In this document: piece by piece, positions 17,120 through 25,843 of the stretch
How the letters are laid out: every line of letters starts with the position of its first letter
Numbering within the stretch: position 1 is the first letter of the stretch
Source of the DNA: SHAN690 sp040221375
Lineage (GTDB): Bacteria; Bacteroidota; Bacteroidia; Flavobacteriales_G; Salibacteraceae
DNA length: 64,000 nucleotides
Assembly (NCBI GenBank): GCA_040221375.1
Contig: JAVKEP010000085.1
Location: 1-64,000, forward strand
Reading direction: 5' to 3'
Translations under genes and position numbers: made by a program
The notes under the pieces: model-generated
What the model was told of the DNA's origin: nothing
Database searches by the model: none
Seen by the model: only the letters and a program-made list of their open reading frames with translations

Positions 17120-18484
17120 ATGAAAACATTTTTGAAACTAAGCTTTCTATCAGCTGCGCTCCTAATGGTAGCTTCCAGCTGTCAAAAGGTTACACAGACC
17201 ACTAGGTATACAGCGAACACACCGCAATACCTGAGCTACGAGGATTTAAGGTCTTCGATCCACAACGAGAATGAGCAAAAATTAGAGCGACCGGGGAAAA
17301 TTTTCCTTTACAACTCGATGATTCTCATCAACGAATTTGAGAAAGGGATACACATTTACGACAACAGCAATCCCTCGGCTCCCAGTCATATCGGTTTCAT
17401 CAATATACCCGGAAATGTTGACATCGCCCTTCGCGATAATGTATTGTATGTTGACAGCTACGTGGATTTGGTCGCGATTGACATCAGTGACCCTTCAAAT
17501 GCGCGAGAAATCGGCAGAGCAAACGATGCGCTTTCTTATACCATTCCTTCACAAATGGATTGGACATATCCCGTTGCAAGAATAGATCGAACGAAAGGAG
17601 TTGTAACAGGATTCGAAGTAGCTGAAGTAGAAGAGACGTGCGAGAACCAAGAATGCAGAACATACTATAGGAATAACATGTCGCGCGATTGGGACGGCGC
17701 TTGGGGCGGTCAAATGATGAGTGAAACGGGTTCTCCGGTGTCGTTCAGCGGCAATGCGAATAATGTTAGAAGTTCCAGTTCATCTACAGGAGGAAATGGC
17801 ATTGCTGGATCCATGGCGCGTTTCATGTTGGTTGAGAATTTCTTGTACGTAATTTCGGATGAGAACACGGTGAAAATCTTTGACATTGCGACGACGAACA
17901 TGCGTGAGGTAAATTCATTCAAGCCATGGCAATCCTCTGGAGATGGTTGGGGAGTGATCGAGACGCTATTCACCTTCAAAGACCGACTTTTTATTGGGTC
18001 TGCAGTGGGTATGTTGGCATTTGACGTGAGCGATCCTGCTTCACCTCAGTACCTATCCAGTTATAACCACCTTACGTCTTGCGACCCTGTTGTTGCAAAC
18101 GATGATTACGCATTTGTAACGCTTCGTGCAGGTGCTGAGTGTACTGCAAACAACACAAATCAAATGGACGTACTCGACATCAGTGACATCATGTCGCCTC
18201 GTATTCTTCAAACCGTTGTTCTAGCTAACCCACACGGTTTGGATATCGATTCAGACAAGAGCATGGTTTTCGTTTGCGATGGTACAGATGGATTGAAAGT
18301 CTTTGACTTCACTGACGTTGCTCAAATCTCAAATAATCGCTTGAACCACATCTCTGGAATCAATACGTACGATATCATATTGAACAACGGCATCGCCCAC
18401 GTTATTGGCGACGGTGGCTTGCGCCAATACAACTACGACGATGCAGGCAATTTGAACGAGTTGAGTACGATTCCGCTGAATTAA
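17120..18484 (+). CDS. LVIVD-repeat beta-propeller lipoprotein
   Basis: A 454-aa lipoprotein with lipobox ASSC (Cys21). The mature part has repeats of the LVIVD type found in surface propellers: ALRDNVLYVDSYVDLVAID, VENFLYVISDENTVKIFDI, FKDRLFIGSAVGMLAFDVS, DMVFVCDG-like DKSMVFVCDGTDGLKVFDF. A low-complexity Gly/Ser stretch (about residues 213-230) separates two parts of the propeller. Probably outer-membrane or surface attached; no ligand can be named. Cysteines at ETCENQEC suggest a disulfide. Two repeat-plus-hairpin units follow the stop. Confidence 0.8.
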   Translation: MKTFLKLSFLSAALLMVASSCQKVTQTTRYTANTPQYLSYEDLRSSIHNENEQKLERPGKIFLYNSMILINEFEKGIHIYDNSNPSAPSHIGFINIPGNVDIALRDNVLYVDSYVDLVAIDISDPSNAREIGRANDALSYTIPSQMDWTYPVARIDRTKGVVTGFEVAEVEETCENQECRTYYRNNMSRDWDGAWGGQMMSETGSPVSFSGNANNVRSSSSSTGGNGIAGSMARFMLVENFLYVISDENTVKIFDIATTNMREVNSFKPWQSSGDGWGVIETLFTFKDRLFIGSAVGMLAFDVSDPASPQYLSSYNHLTSCDPVVANDDYAFVTLRAGAECTANNTNQMDVLDISDIMSPRILQTVVLANPHGLDIDSDKSMVFVCDGTDGLKVFDFTDVAQISNNRLNHISGINTYDIILNNGIAHVIGDGGLRQYNYDDAGNLNELSTIPLN

Positions 18485-18537
18485 CTTTTATTGACATTAA
18501 CCGCGTAACAATAAGCGAATACGATCGTCTTATAGGT

Positions 18538-18558
18538 ACATAGGTTAGTAGGTTTAGT
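18538..18558 (+). repeat. 21-nt direct repeat, copy 1
   Basis: Begins ACATAGGTTAGTAGG and is identical over 21 bases to the copy at 18652-18672; the copies start 114 bases apart. It is followed after two bases by a strong hairpin with a T-run. Confidence 0.8.
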
Positions 18559-18560
18559 TT

Positions 18561-18604
18561 AAAGAAGGTCCTCTCAAATTCTCACGAGAGGGCCTTCTTT
18601 TTTT
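18561..18604 (+). terminator. Rho-independent terminator, repeat unit 1
   Basis: 15-bp stem (18561-18575 with 18586-18600, one G.T pair), 10-base loop, then a T-run to 18604. It probably ends the LVIVD lipoprotein transcript, or a small RNA that includes the upstream repeat. Confidence 0.85.
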
Positions 18605-18651
18605 ATGGATGTATATCCGTTTTTATGGCACAACTATTGCAATTACAAAAC

Positions 18652-18672
18652 ACATAGGTTAGTAGGTTTAGT
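18652..18672 (+). repeat. 21-nt direct repeat, copy 2
   Basis: Identical to copy 1 at 18538-18558. It is directly followed by a second, unrelated hairpin. Sequence between the two units is not repeated. Confidence 0.8.
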
Positions 18673-18673
18673 A

Positions 18674-18716
18674 ATGAAAAGCCCCTTGCAAGATATCCGA
18701 GCAAGGGGCTTTTCAT
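18674..18716. terminator. palindromic hairpin between convergent genes, repeat unit 2
   Basis: Perfect 16-bp stem (18674-18689 with 18701-18716) with an 11-base loop. The four-T tracts inside the stem ends could serve both directions. It lies 47 bases after the pdhB stop on the minus strand, so it is the likely pdhB terminator and a backup for the plus strand. Confidence 0.75.
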
Positions 18717-18763
18717 TTATATATATCGACCACGCCGGCCAATGGCATTCTATTATTGTTCCA

Positions 18764-19744
18764 CTATACTAGGTACATGGACTCCTTAACCAAGCGAATG
18801 ACTCCACCCACGGTAGGAATGGCATTCTCAATCAGGTTCGGCGTAAACGGAAATGGCGTATCGGTTTGTGTAGCTCTTGATACTGGTGCGTCGAGGTAAT
18901 CAAACGCATCTTTTTGAATCCGATAGGCTATCTCGCTCGAAACCGATGCGTACGGCCAGCTCTCATCCACGACAACACAGCGATTTGTCTTTTTGACAGA
19001 TTCAATGATGGTGGCCACGTCCAATGGTCGGATTGTACGAAGGTCGATTACCTCGCAATGGATGCCCTCCTTGGACAACTCGTCTGCCGCTTCTAATACG
19101 ACCTTCATGATCTTACCAAAAGAAACAATCGTAACGTCCTCGCCTTTCCGCTTAATATCTGCCTTTCCAATCGGAATCAGGTATTCCCCTTCCGGAACTT
19201 CTCCTTTGTCGCCGAACATTTTCTCCGACTCTAAGAAGACAACGGGGTCATCGTCTCGGATCGCAGACTTCAAGAGCCCTTTGGCGTCGTACGGCGTTGA
19301 CGGTGTAATCACTTTAAGCCCTGGCACGTGTGCATAGAATGCCTCAAAGCTCTGTGAGTGTGTAGCCGCAAGTTGTCCTGCTTGGCCGTTACCCCCTCTG
19401 AAAACGATAGGCACATTGTACTGTCCACCAGACATTTGAAGCATTTTCGCTGCGGAGTTGATGATTTGATCGGCGGCTAAGATGGCAAAGTTCCACGTCA
19501 TGAACTCCACAATAGGACGCAAGCCATTCATCGCTGCTCCCACACCAATTCCAGCAAATCCCAGCTCGGCAATTGGGGTATCGATGATGCGCTTCTCTCC
19601 GAATTCATCCAACATCCCTTGACTTACTTTATAGGCACCGTTGTATTCGGCCACTTCCTCCCCCATCAAAAAGACCCGCTCGTCTCTTCTCATTTCCTCT
19701 GTCATCGCCTCTCGAAGGGCCTCTCTGAATTGTATTGTGCGCAT
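18764..19744 (-). CDS. pdhB: pyruvate dehydrogenase E1 component, beta subunit
   Basis: Beta subunit of the thiamine-diphosphate-dependent E1 of the pyruvate (or a branched 2-oxoacid) dehydrogenase complex, which feeds acetyl-CoA into the TCA cycle. It shows the transketolase-type Pyr domain (GEEVAEYNGAYKVSQGML, PIAELGFAGIGVGAAMNGLRP, FRGGNGQAGQLAATHSQS) and the C-terminal domain (EVIDLRTIRPLD, VVVDESWPYASVSSEIA). The length of 326 aa is standard. The alpha subunit is not adjacent. The start fits the conserved N-terminus MRTIQFREALREAM. Confidence 0.93.
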   Translation of the reverse strand: MRTIQFREALREAMTEEMRRDERVFLMGEEVAEYNGAYKVSQGMLDEFGEKRIIDTPIAELGFAGIGVGAAMNGLRPIVEFMTWNFAILAADQIINSAAKMLQMSGGQYNVPIVFRGGNGQAGQLAATHSQSFEAFYAHVPGLKVITPSTPYDAKGLLKSAIRDDDPVVFLESEKMFGDKGEVPEGEYLIPIGKADIKRKGEDVTIVSFGKIMKVVLEAADELSKEGIHCEVIDLRTIRPLDVATIIESVKKTNRCVVVDESWPYASVSSEIAYRIQKDAFDYLDAPVSRATQTDTPFPFTPNLIENAIPTVGGVIRLVKESMYLV

Positions 19745-19764
19745 AGTTATCTAGTCTAGGGCGG

Positions 19765-19772
19765 CAAAAATA
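19765..19772 (-). promoter_or_regulatory. predicted -7 box for pdhB
   Basis: Minus-strand TATTTTTG matches TAnnTTTG exactly, 20 bases upstream of the pdhB ATG. The -33 element is weak. Confidence 0.45.
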
Positions 19773-19851
19773 AGTAGTGGGATTCACTTAGCGAAGATTC
19801 TCTTCTGTACGTCTTCTATCATTGGATAGAATCACGACCTTTGAGACTCAA

Positions 19852-20592
19852 ATGAAAAAGGCTTTTCACCTGATACTGTGGGCCATACTAGTGGCCTTAA
19901 TCGGCACATCCTGTCGCCCTTTATACCGTGCCAGCATTCCGAACCAACCGATGATAACAGAAAGAGGACAAGCAGAAGTGGACATCGGCGTAGAAACGGG
20001 ATCGGGTTACTTGAATGCCAGCTATTCCCTTTCCGACCATTTGTTTGTGACTGCTGGAGGAAACGCTTATTCAAGCAATCACACAACGGCACAATTTGCC
20101 GAGCTCGGAGCGGGTTACTATTCGTTCAATAAAGAACGAAGGTTCGGAACCAGTGTGATGGGGCAAATCGGTTTTGGCTACGCTGAAGTCATCCGAGATG
20201 AATCCGTGAGCAACTTCTTTGAGCCAGGCGACATAGAGTTGATCGAATACGACGTTCAATTTTTACGCTTTGGAGTCACACCAAGTGCCTACTGGAAATC
20301 AGACCATGTAGATGTCGCTCTTGGAATGCGGAATTCAATGCTTTACTGGCTTTCTCCTTCCGAATTTCAGGATCAAGAAGTGGATGGAATTGACATTTTT
20401 GTAGAGCCGGTGGTTTCGGTACAGACGGGCTCAGCGGTTACGAAGTTTTTTCTGGAGTCTTCGCTTCAAATACCCATTTACAGAAGCTTTAGCCATCCTG
20501 TATCGCCCATCCACCTTGGCTTTGGCATCAGTTTTCTGATCTCGAAGTCGGCTTTGACTGGTTATACACAAGGAAAAGCCCTTGAACAATAA
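19852..20592 (+). CDS. lipoprotein with barrel-like repeats, function unknown
   Basis: A 246-aa product when started at ATG 19852, which places a classic lipoprotein signal at the N-terminus (MKKAFHLILWAILVALIGTSC, Cys21 of lipobox GTSC). The mature part has alternating strands rich in Gly/Ser/Tyr (GSGYLNASYSLSDHLFVTAG; FLESSLQIPIYRSFS), like small barrel-type Bacteroidota proteins. A longer TTG-initiated frame from 19822 is less likely. It lies divergent to pdhB and 69 bases before etfB. No family recognised. Confidence 0.62.
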   Translation: MKKAFHLILWAILVALIGTSCRPLYRASIPNQPMITERGQAEVDIGVETGSGYLNASYSLSDHLFVTAGGNAYSSNHTTAQFAELGAGYYSFNKERRFGTSVMGQIGFGYAEVIRDESVSNFFEPGDIELIEYDVQFLRFGVTPSAYWKSDHVDVALGMRNSMLYWLSPSEFQDQEVDGIDIFVEPVVSVQTGSAVTKFFLESSLQIPIYRSFSHPVSPIHLGFGISFLISKSALTGYTQGKALEQ

Positions 20593-20621
20593 AGCCATCT
20601 GAGTTTTTACTTTCTAAAAGC

Positions 20622-20629
20622 TACTTTTG
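20622..20629 (+). promoter_or_regulatory. predicted -7 box for the etfB operon
   Basis: TACTTTTG matches TAnnTTTG exactly, 32 bases before the etfB ATG. A T-rich stretch near 20604 may serve as the -33 region. Confidence 0.5.
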
Positions 20630-20661
20630 CGGCTCTATTTTAATCGGAAAACAAGACGATC

Positions 20662-21402
20662 ATGAATATTCTGGTTTGCATTAGTAAGGCCCCAGACACC
20701 ACGAGTAAGATCACGTTCAAAGACGGCAATACCTCCTTTAATGAGGATGGTGTTCAGTTCATCGTGAACCCTTACGACGAATGGTACGCGCTGGTTAGAG
20801 CCCTGGAGCTCAAAGAAGCACAAGGAGGCAAAGTCACCATCATAAGTGTAGGTGGGGCAGATTATGAACCCATCATGCGCAAGGCATTGGCGATAGGTGC
20901 CGATGAGGCCGTACGCGTTGATATACAACCTACAGACGCTTATCAAGTTGCCGCTGAAATAGCTGCATTTGCGTCTGGAAAAGGATTTGAGTTGATTCTG
21001 ACGGGAAAAGAAACCATTGACTACAACGGATCCCAAGTCGGCGGCATGCTGGCGGCCTTATTGGACATTCCCTATGTATCCAACGCCACGAAAATCGACG
21101 TGAACGGTTCGGACGCGACCATAGAACGCGACAAGCAAGCGGGAACCGAGGTGCTGGGCGCATCCCTTCCGATAGTCGTTTCTGCAGCGAAAGGAATGGC
21201 CGAACAACGTATACCCAACATGCGAGGCATCATGGCTGCGCGGTCTAAGCCTCTCCAAGTTGTTGCTGCAACTGCTGCTCAATCACTCACCCAGATCGTC
21301 GGCTATGAGCTACCTGCCGAGAAAGGAAGTGTCAAGCTCATCAACCCCGAAGACGTAAAAGAATTGGTTAACCTCCTTCACAACGAAGCCAAAGTCATTT
21401 AA
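20662..21402 (+). CDS. etfB: electron transfer flavoprotein, beta subunit
   Basis: Beta subunit of the ETF heterodimer that carries electrons from acyl-CoA and related dehydrogenases to the quinone pool. Motifs: MNILVCISKAPDTTSKI at the N-terminus, FIVNPYDEWYALVRALELKE, ILTGKETIDYNGSQVGGMLA and the C-terminal PNMRGIMAARSKPL, which belongs to the ETF-beta signature region. The length of 246 aa is standard. etfA starts two bases after its stop, so the pair is co-expressed. Confidence 0.95.
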   Translation: MNILVCISKAPDTTSKITFKDGNTSFNEDGVQFIVNPYDEWYALVRALELKEAQGGKVTIISVGGADYEPIMRKALAIGADEAVRVDIQPTDAYQVAAEIAAFASGKGFELILTGKETIDYNGSQVGGMLAALLDIPYVSNATKIDVNGSDATIERDKQAGTEVLGASLPIVVSAAKGMAEQRIPNMRGIMAARSKPLQVVAATAAQSLTQIVGYELPAEKGSVKLINPEDVKELVNLLHNEAKVI

Positions 21403-21404
21403 GC

Positions 21405-22367
21405 ATGAATGTTTTAGTATTTGCAGACAGCGACAATGGAAAGGTAGCAAAGGCAGCGTATGAGGCTGCGAGCTACGGAGCACGCATTGCTTCTCAATCA
21501 GGAGGCCAGGCAAGCTTAGTCACCTACGGAAAGATTGACAACATAAACGACCTGGCCCAGTACGGGATAAGCGACATCCTTCTTGCAGAAGGCCAAGGCC
21601 ATATGGACCCTATCCAATTGGCCAGGCTAGCCGAAGCCGCTGCAACCGAGGTTGGAGCGGACCTCATCGTCTTTTCACACGACTACACAGGCAAGAGTAT
21701 AGCGCCCATTGTTTCAGCACGAATGAAGGCAGGAATGGTGACAGGAGCCATCGACTTCCCTAGCTTGTCAGGAGATTTTGTAGTCAAGAAAAACGTATTC
21801 TCAGGCAAGGCTTTCGCCCAAGTTAAGATCACTACTGACAAGAAGGTAATCACCTTGCTACCGAATTCGATATCCACTGAGAAAAAAGAGGCTACGGCTA
21901 ATATTACCTCCTTCGCGCCTGACTTGGGAGCGTCTTCTGTAACCATCAAGGAAAGCAAAGTCAAGGGTGGAGACGGCATCGTACTTACCGAGGCAGAATT
22001 GGTGGTCTCGGCAGGAAGAGGATTGAAAGGTCCTGAAAACTGGGGAATGATCGACGAATTGGCCAAGGAATTGGGTGCTGCGACCGCGTGCTCACGTCCC
22101 GTAGCAGATGTTGGTTGGAGGCCTCATCACGAACACGTCGGGCAAACGGGGATCGCGATTCGCCCTAACTTATACATTGCAGTAGGCATTTCAGGGGCGA
22201 TTCAGCATCTGGCCGGCGTAAATGGAAGTAAGGTCATCGTGGTGATCAATACGGATCCTGAAGCTCCATTCTTCAAGGCAGCGGATTACGGAATCGTGGG
22301 CGACGCCTTTGAAGTTGTCCCTAAACTCATTGACGCAGTCAAAGAACTGAAAGCAAGTCAGTCGTAA
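21405..22367 (+). CDS. etfA: electron transfer flavoprotein, alpha subunit
   Basis: FAD-carrying alpha subunit of ETF. The N-terminal domain holds DLIVFSHDYTGKSIAPIVSA. The C-terminal FAD domain shows VVSAGRGLKGPENW, ACSRPVADVGWRPHHEHVGQTG, YIAVGISGAIQHLAGV and VVINTDPEAPFFKAADYGIV, all typical. At 320 aa it is of normal length. It sits between etfB and the bifunctional nuclease in a plus-strand operon. Confidence 0.95.
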   Translation: MNVLVFADSDNGKVAKAAYEAASYGARIASQSGGQASLVTYGKIDNINDLAQYGISDILLAEGQGHMDPIQLARLAEAAATEVGADLIVFSHDYTGKSIAPIVSARMKAGMVTGAIDFPSLSGDFVVKKNVFSGKAFAQVKITTDKKVITLLPNSISTEKKEATANITSFAPDLGASSVTIKESKVKGGDGIVLTEAELVVSAGRGLKGPENWGMIDELAKELGAATACSRPVADVGWRPHHEHVGQTGIAIRPNLYIAVGISGAIQHLAGVNGSKVIVVINTDPEAPFFKAADYGIVGDAFEVVPKLIDAVKELKASQS

Positions 22368-22375
22368 TAAACCGC

Positions 22376-22978
22376 ATGGAGAAGGCGAAGATCAAGCTCG
22401 AAATTCTAGGACTGTCGTACAGTCAGACCCAGACAGGTGCCTACGCGCTTGTGCTCGGCGAATCGAATGGAAAGCGCCGCTTACCCATCATCATCGGAAA
22501 TTTTGAGGCGCAAGCCATCGCCATCGAGCTCGAAAACATGCGCCCGAGCAGGCCTCTCACCCACGACATTTTCAAGACCTTCGCCGACACGTACGAAATC
22601 AAGGTCGCCGAAGTCATTGTCTACAACCTCGTAGAAGGAATATTCTTCGCGAAACTGCTATGCCAAAAGGGCAAGGAAGAAATTATTGAAATCGATACCC
22701 GAACGAGCGATGCAATTGCGTTGGCGGTGCGCTTCAAGTGCCCGATTTACACCTATGAATTCATCCTGAGCTCAGCGGGAATCATCCTTGACGACGAAGA
22801 GATCGAAAACTTAAGTGAAGAATTACCGAAGGCAGAAACCTCGTCCGTAACGACCTCAAAAGGCAGTTATGCTGGGTTATCGATGGAGGAACTTGAATTG
22901 GAACTCGAGAAAGCCATTGCAAGTGAAGACTACGAAAAGGCTTCTGAACTTAGAGACGAAATCAACAAAAGGGCATAG
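22376..22978 (+). CDS. bifunctional nuclease-domain (DUF151) protein with UVR motif
   Basis: A 200-aa cytoplasmic protein. Residues about 1-140 are a BFN/DUF151 domain (GLSYSQTQTGAYALVLGE, RRLPIIIGNFEAQAIAIE, RTSDAIALAVRFKCPIYT). Residues about 160-200 are a UvrB/UvrC-type UVR helix pair (LEKAIASEDYEKASELRDEI). In the family the BFN domain has been associated with nuclease activity; the UVR motif mediates protein contacts. It follows etfA after eight bases, but a functional link with ETF is not evident. Confidence 0.88.
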   Translation: MEKAKIKLEILGLSYSQTQTGAYALVLGESNGKRRLPIIIGNFEAQAIAIELENMRPSRPLTHDIFKTFADTYEIKVAEVIVYNLVEGIFFAKLLCQKGKEEIIEIDTRTSDAIALAVRFKCPIYTYEFILSSAGIILDDEEIENLSEELPKAETSSVTTSKGSYAGLSMEELELELEKAIASEDYEKASELRDEINKRA

Positions 22979-23019
22979 TTTATCTACCTTGCCACACCCA
23001 TATCCCTGAACCACTAACC

Positions 23020-24312
23020 TTGCTAATTGCCATCATACGCGGACTGATTGGACTTGCCGTTCTAGTAGGAATAGCATGGCTTGCTAGTCAGAATCGGAAG
23101 TCCATTAATTGGTCTCTCGTAGCCAAAGGCATCGCACTGCAGCTTATCCTCGCGCTATTGGTATTGAAGGTGGATTCGGTTGCCTTAGTATTTGAATGGC
23201 TGAGTCGCGCCTTTGTCAAGATCATCTCATTCACCCAATTCGGAAGTTCCTTTCTCTTCAAATCCTTCGTTACCAACGATGTTGAATCCGCTGTAGTCAG
23301 CTTTGCATTCAACGTTTTGCCCACGATTGTATTCTTTTCAGCCCTGAGTAGCATTCTGTACTACCTGGGAATTCTTCAAAAACTGGTTTATGCCTTTGCT
23401 TGGGTCATGAAGCGACTCATGCATCTCAGCGGAGCCGAGAGCTTGGCGGCTGCTGGAAACATTTTTCTAGGCCAAACGGAATCTCCTCTTTTGGTTCGAC
23501 CGTACTTAGAACGCATGACGAAATCGGAGATCATGTGCCTAATGAGTGGCGGAATGGCTACGATCGCCGGAGGTGTGCTAGCTGCGTACATCAACTTTCT
23601 TGGGGGGGATGATCCGGCTCAACAGATAGTATTCGCGAAGCACTTGTTGACGGCTTCCGTGATGTCCGCGCCAGCTACGGTGGTTGCAGCGAAAATCCTC
23701 GTCCCAGAAACCGAAAGTTTTGATGCGTCCATGAAGGTTTCAAACGAACGCCTTGGGAGCAATTTCTTAGAAGCAATCTCAAACGGAACTACGGACGGAC
23801 TCAAGTTGGCGATCAACGTAGGTGCCATGTTGTTGGTTTTCACGGCACTCATCTATTTAGGAAACTACCTGCTCAACGACGGCCTAGGAGAATTAACGGG
23901 AATCAATGGTTGGATACAAGCCAATACGAACTACGATGGCTTGAGTTTTCAGTTTATCATCGGTTATGCATTCGCGCCCATTGCCTACCTAATGGGTGTT
24001 GCATCAGAAGACATTGTTTTGGTGGGCCAATTGTTGGGCGAAAAAACAATTCTCAATGAGTTTTACGCGTATGTGACGTTAGGAGATATGAAGAACTCCA
24101 GCGCCTTCGCTCATGAAAAATCCATCGTCATGTCTACGTACATTCTGTGTGGATTTGCCAATTTCGCCTCCATTGGCATTCAGATCGGAGGCATTGGGGC
24201 GCTGGCACCTGGGAAGAAGGCACAATTGAGCCAACTGGGGTTGTACGCTTTGCTAGGCGGAACGATTGCATGCCTTTTCACGGCCAGCATCGTGGGCATG
24301 TTTTATGTGTAG
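23020..24312 (+). CDS. concentrative nucleoside transporter (NupC/CNT family)
   Basis: Inner-membrane cation-coupled nucleoside uptake protein, 430 aa, with about ten hydrophobic segments. Family features: FQFSALSSILYY-like region (VFFSALSSILYYLGILQK), the substrate-binding GNIFLGQTESPLLV, MSGGMATIAGGVLAAYI, PATVVAAKILVPETE and CGFANFASIGIQIGGIGAL. The start is TTG at 23020, since no ATG lies before the first helix. It is the last gene of the etfB-etfA-BFN unit, 41 bases after BFN. Confidence 0.92.
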   Translation: MLIAIIRGLIGLAVLVGIAWLASQNRKSINWSLVAKGIALQLILALLVLKVDSVALVFEWLSRAFVKIISFTQFGSSFLFKSFVTNDVESAVVSFAFNVLPTIVFFSALSSILYYLGILQKLVYAFAWVMKRLMHLSGAESLAAAGNIFLGQTESPLLVRPYLERMTKSEIMCLMSGGMATIAGGVLAAYINFLGGDDPAQQIVFAKHLLTASVMSAPATVVAAKILVPETESFDASMKVSNERLGSNFLEAISNGTTDGLKLAINVGAMLLVFTALIYLGNYLLNDGLGELTGINGWIQANTNYDGLSFQFIIGYAFAPIAYLMGVASEDIVLVGQLLGEKTILNEFYAYVTLGDMKNSSAFAHEKSIVMSTYILCGFANFASIGIQIGGIGALAPGKKAQLSQLGLYALLGGTIACLFTASIVGMFYV

Positions 24313-24384
24313 CAGGTTGAAAACGTCTTGAAAGCTTTTCGCAGGTCGGCTTGCTCGGCTTGACTACTCTTATCAATTTTGAAG

Positions 24385-24392
24385 TAGATTTT
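24385..24392 (+). promoter_or_regulatory. possible -7 box for thyA-folA
   Basis: TAGATTTT differs from TAnnTTTG at the last base and lies five bases before the thyA ATG; a TTG at 24360-24362 is 22 bases upstream. This is a weak match. Confidence 0.3.
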
Positions 24393-24397
24393 CGATC

Positions 24398-25303
24398 ATG
24401 CAACAATACCATGCACTTCTCGAGCACATTTTAACCAATGGAACGGATAAAGCGGACAGAACGGGCGTAGGAACGCGCAGCGTCTTCGGGTATCAAATGC
24501 GCTTTCCCTTGAAGGACGGATTCCCATTGGTTACCACTAAGAAGGTCCATATAAAGTCAATCATCCATGAGCTGCTCTGGTTTGTGCAAGGGGACACCAA
24601 CCTTCGGTACTTGGTCCAAAACGGCGTCAACATCTGGAACGATTGGCCGTTTCAAAACTGGCTCAATCGAACGGATCAGGCTGCTCATTTTCCAAAGTAC
24701 TCGGATGTCTGGAGGGCACAAATGAAACTGTTTGTAGAACGAGTGAAGTCCGACGAATCCTTTGCTGAGGAGTGGGGGCAGCTGGGTCCTGTCTACGGGA
24801 AACAATGGCGCGATTTCAATGGCTTTGACCAACTGAAGTGGGTAGTAAACGAAATCAAGACCAATCCAAATTCTCGGCGTTTGATCGTTTCCGCATGGAA
24901 CGCCTCCGAAATCGAGGAAATGGCGAAAGCTGGATTGCCCCCGTGCCATACGATGTACCAATTTTACGTACTGGACGGCAAACTCTCGTGCCAACTTTAT
25001 CAGAGAAGTGCAGATGTGTTCTTGGGCGTTCCATTCAACATTGCCTCGTATGCGTTGCTTACGATGATGGTGGCCCAAATTTGCGACCTGGAACCGGGTG
25101 ATTTTGTGCACACTTTTGGCGACGCGCATTTGTATTCCAATCATTTCGAACAGGCCAAGGAACAAATCAGCAGAAGCGAACGTCCCCTTCCAACGCTGCA
25201 AATCAATTCAGCCGTCAAAGATTTGTTCGCCTACCGTTTCGAAGATTTCTCCCTACTCAACTACGATCCTCACCCTCCCATTAAAGCTTCAGTAGCCGTA
25301 TGA
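24398..25303 (+). CDS. thyA: thymidylate synthase
   Basis: Converts dUMP and methylene-tetrahydrofolate to dTMP and dihydrofolate. Motifs in order: DRTGVGTRSVFGYQMRF, ELLWFVQGDTNLRYL, LGPVYGKQWRDF, RRLIVSAWNASEIEEMA, the catalytic LPPCHTMYQFYV, QRSADVFLGVPFNIASYA and GDAHLYSNH. At 301 aa it belongs to the longer form, with an insertion after residue 80 (NRTDQAAHFPKYSD). folA overlaps the stop by four bases, a logical pair because folA recycles the dihydrofolate. Confidence 0.97.
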   Translation: MQQYHALLEHILTNGTDKADRTGVGTRSVFGYQMRFPLKDGFPLVTTKKVHIKSIIHELLWFVQGDTNLRYLVQNGVNIWNDWPFQNWLNRTDQAAHFPKYSDVWRAQMKLFVERVKSDESFAEEWGQLGPVYGKQWRDFNGFDQLKWVVNEIKTNPNSRRLIVSAWNASEIEEMAKAGLPPCHTMYQFYVLDGKLSCQLYQRSADVFLGVPFNIASYALLTMMVAQICDLEPGDFVHTFGDAHLYSNHFEQAKEQISRSERPLPTLQINSAVKDLFAYRFEDFSLLNYDPHPPIKASVAV

Positions 25304-25809
25304 TCATTTCTCTCATCGCCGCTGTGGGCGAAAACAACATCATCGGTGCCAATGGAGATTTGCCTTGGAGCTTGCCGGATGACATGAAGTTTTTTTCTAA
25401 GACGACCAGAGGACATCACGTATTGATGGGACGCAAGAATTACGATTCGATACCAGAGAAGTATCGGCCCCTCCCGGGCCGACCAAACATTGTTGTCACG
25501 CGCAACAGAGACTTCACCGATGACGCCGTTCTGGTTGCAAATTCCATCGAAGAAGGCATCGCTGCGGCGCGAGCGGCAGGAGAAAGCGAGTTATTCATCA
25601 TCGGAGGCGGAGAAATCTACCGCCAGACAATAGCTCAAGCCGACCGATTGTACTTGACGCATGTACACGCTTCGCCAGAAGGCGAGACCTACTTTCCAGA
25701 ATTTCGATCGGAGGAGTGGCGAAAAAAAACGCTTACTTCCCATCCCAAAGACGATGTTCACAACTTCTCCTTCGAAATCTGCGTCTACTATAAAAATGAT
25801 TCAAATTAG
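25300..25809 (+). CDS. folA: dihydrofolate reductase
   Basis: NADPH-dependent reduction of dihydrofolate to tetrahydrofolate. Visible motifs: MIISLIAAVGENNIIGANGD, LPWSLPDDMKFFSKTT, VLMGRKNYDSIPEKYRPLPGR, NIVVTRN, and ELFIIGGGEIYRQTIAQADR followed by LYLTHVHAS. The 169-aa length is typical. ATG overlaps the thyA TGA (ATGA), so the two are translationally coupled. Confidence 0.97.
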   Translation: MIISLIAAVGENNIIGANGDLPWSLPDDMKFFSKTTRGHHVLMGRKNYDSIPEKYRPLPGRPNIVVTRNRDFTDDAVLVANSIEEGIAAARAAGESELFIIGGGEIYRQTIAQADRLYLTHVHASPEGETYFPEFRSEEWRKKTLTSHPKDDVHNFSFEICVYYKNDSN

Positions 25810-25817
25810 TGAATCGT

Positions 25818-25825
25818 TACATTTG
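25818..25825 (+). promoter_or_regulatory. predicted -7 box for the lipoprotein gene at 25844
   Basis: TACATTTG matches TAnnTTTG exactly, 18 bases before the ATG. The -33 element is weak. Confidence 0.45.
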
Positions 25826-25843
25826 TGCTAACCCTTGTAGACC

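Noticed and set aside
24557..25201. 214-aa minus-strand frame inside thyA
   Set aside because: Lies wholly within the well-supported thyA coding region and has no recognisable motif.
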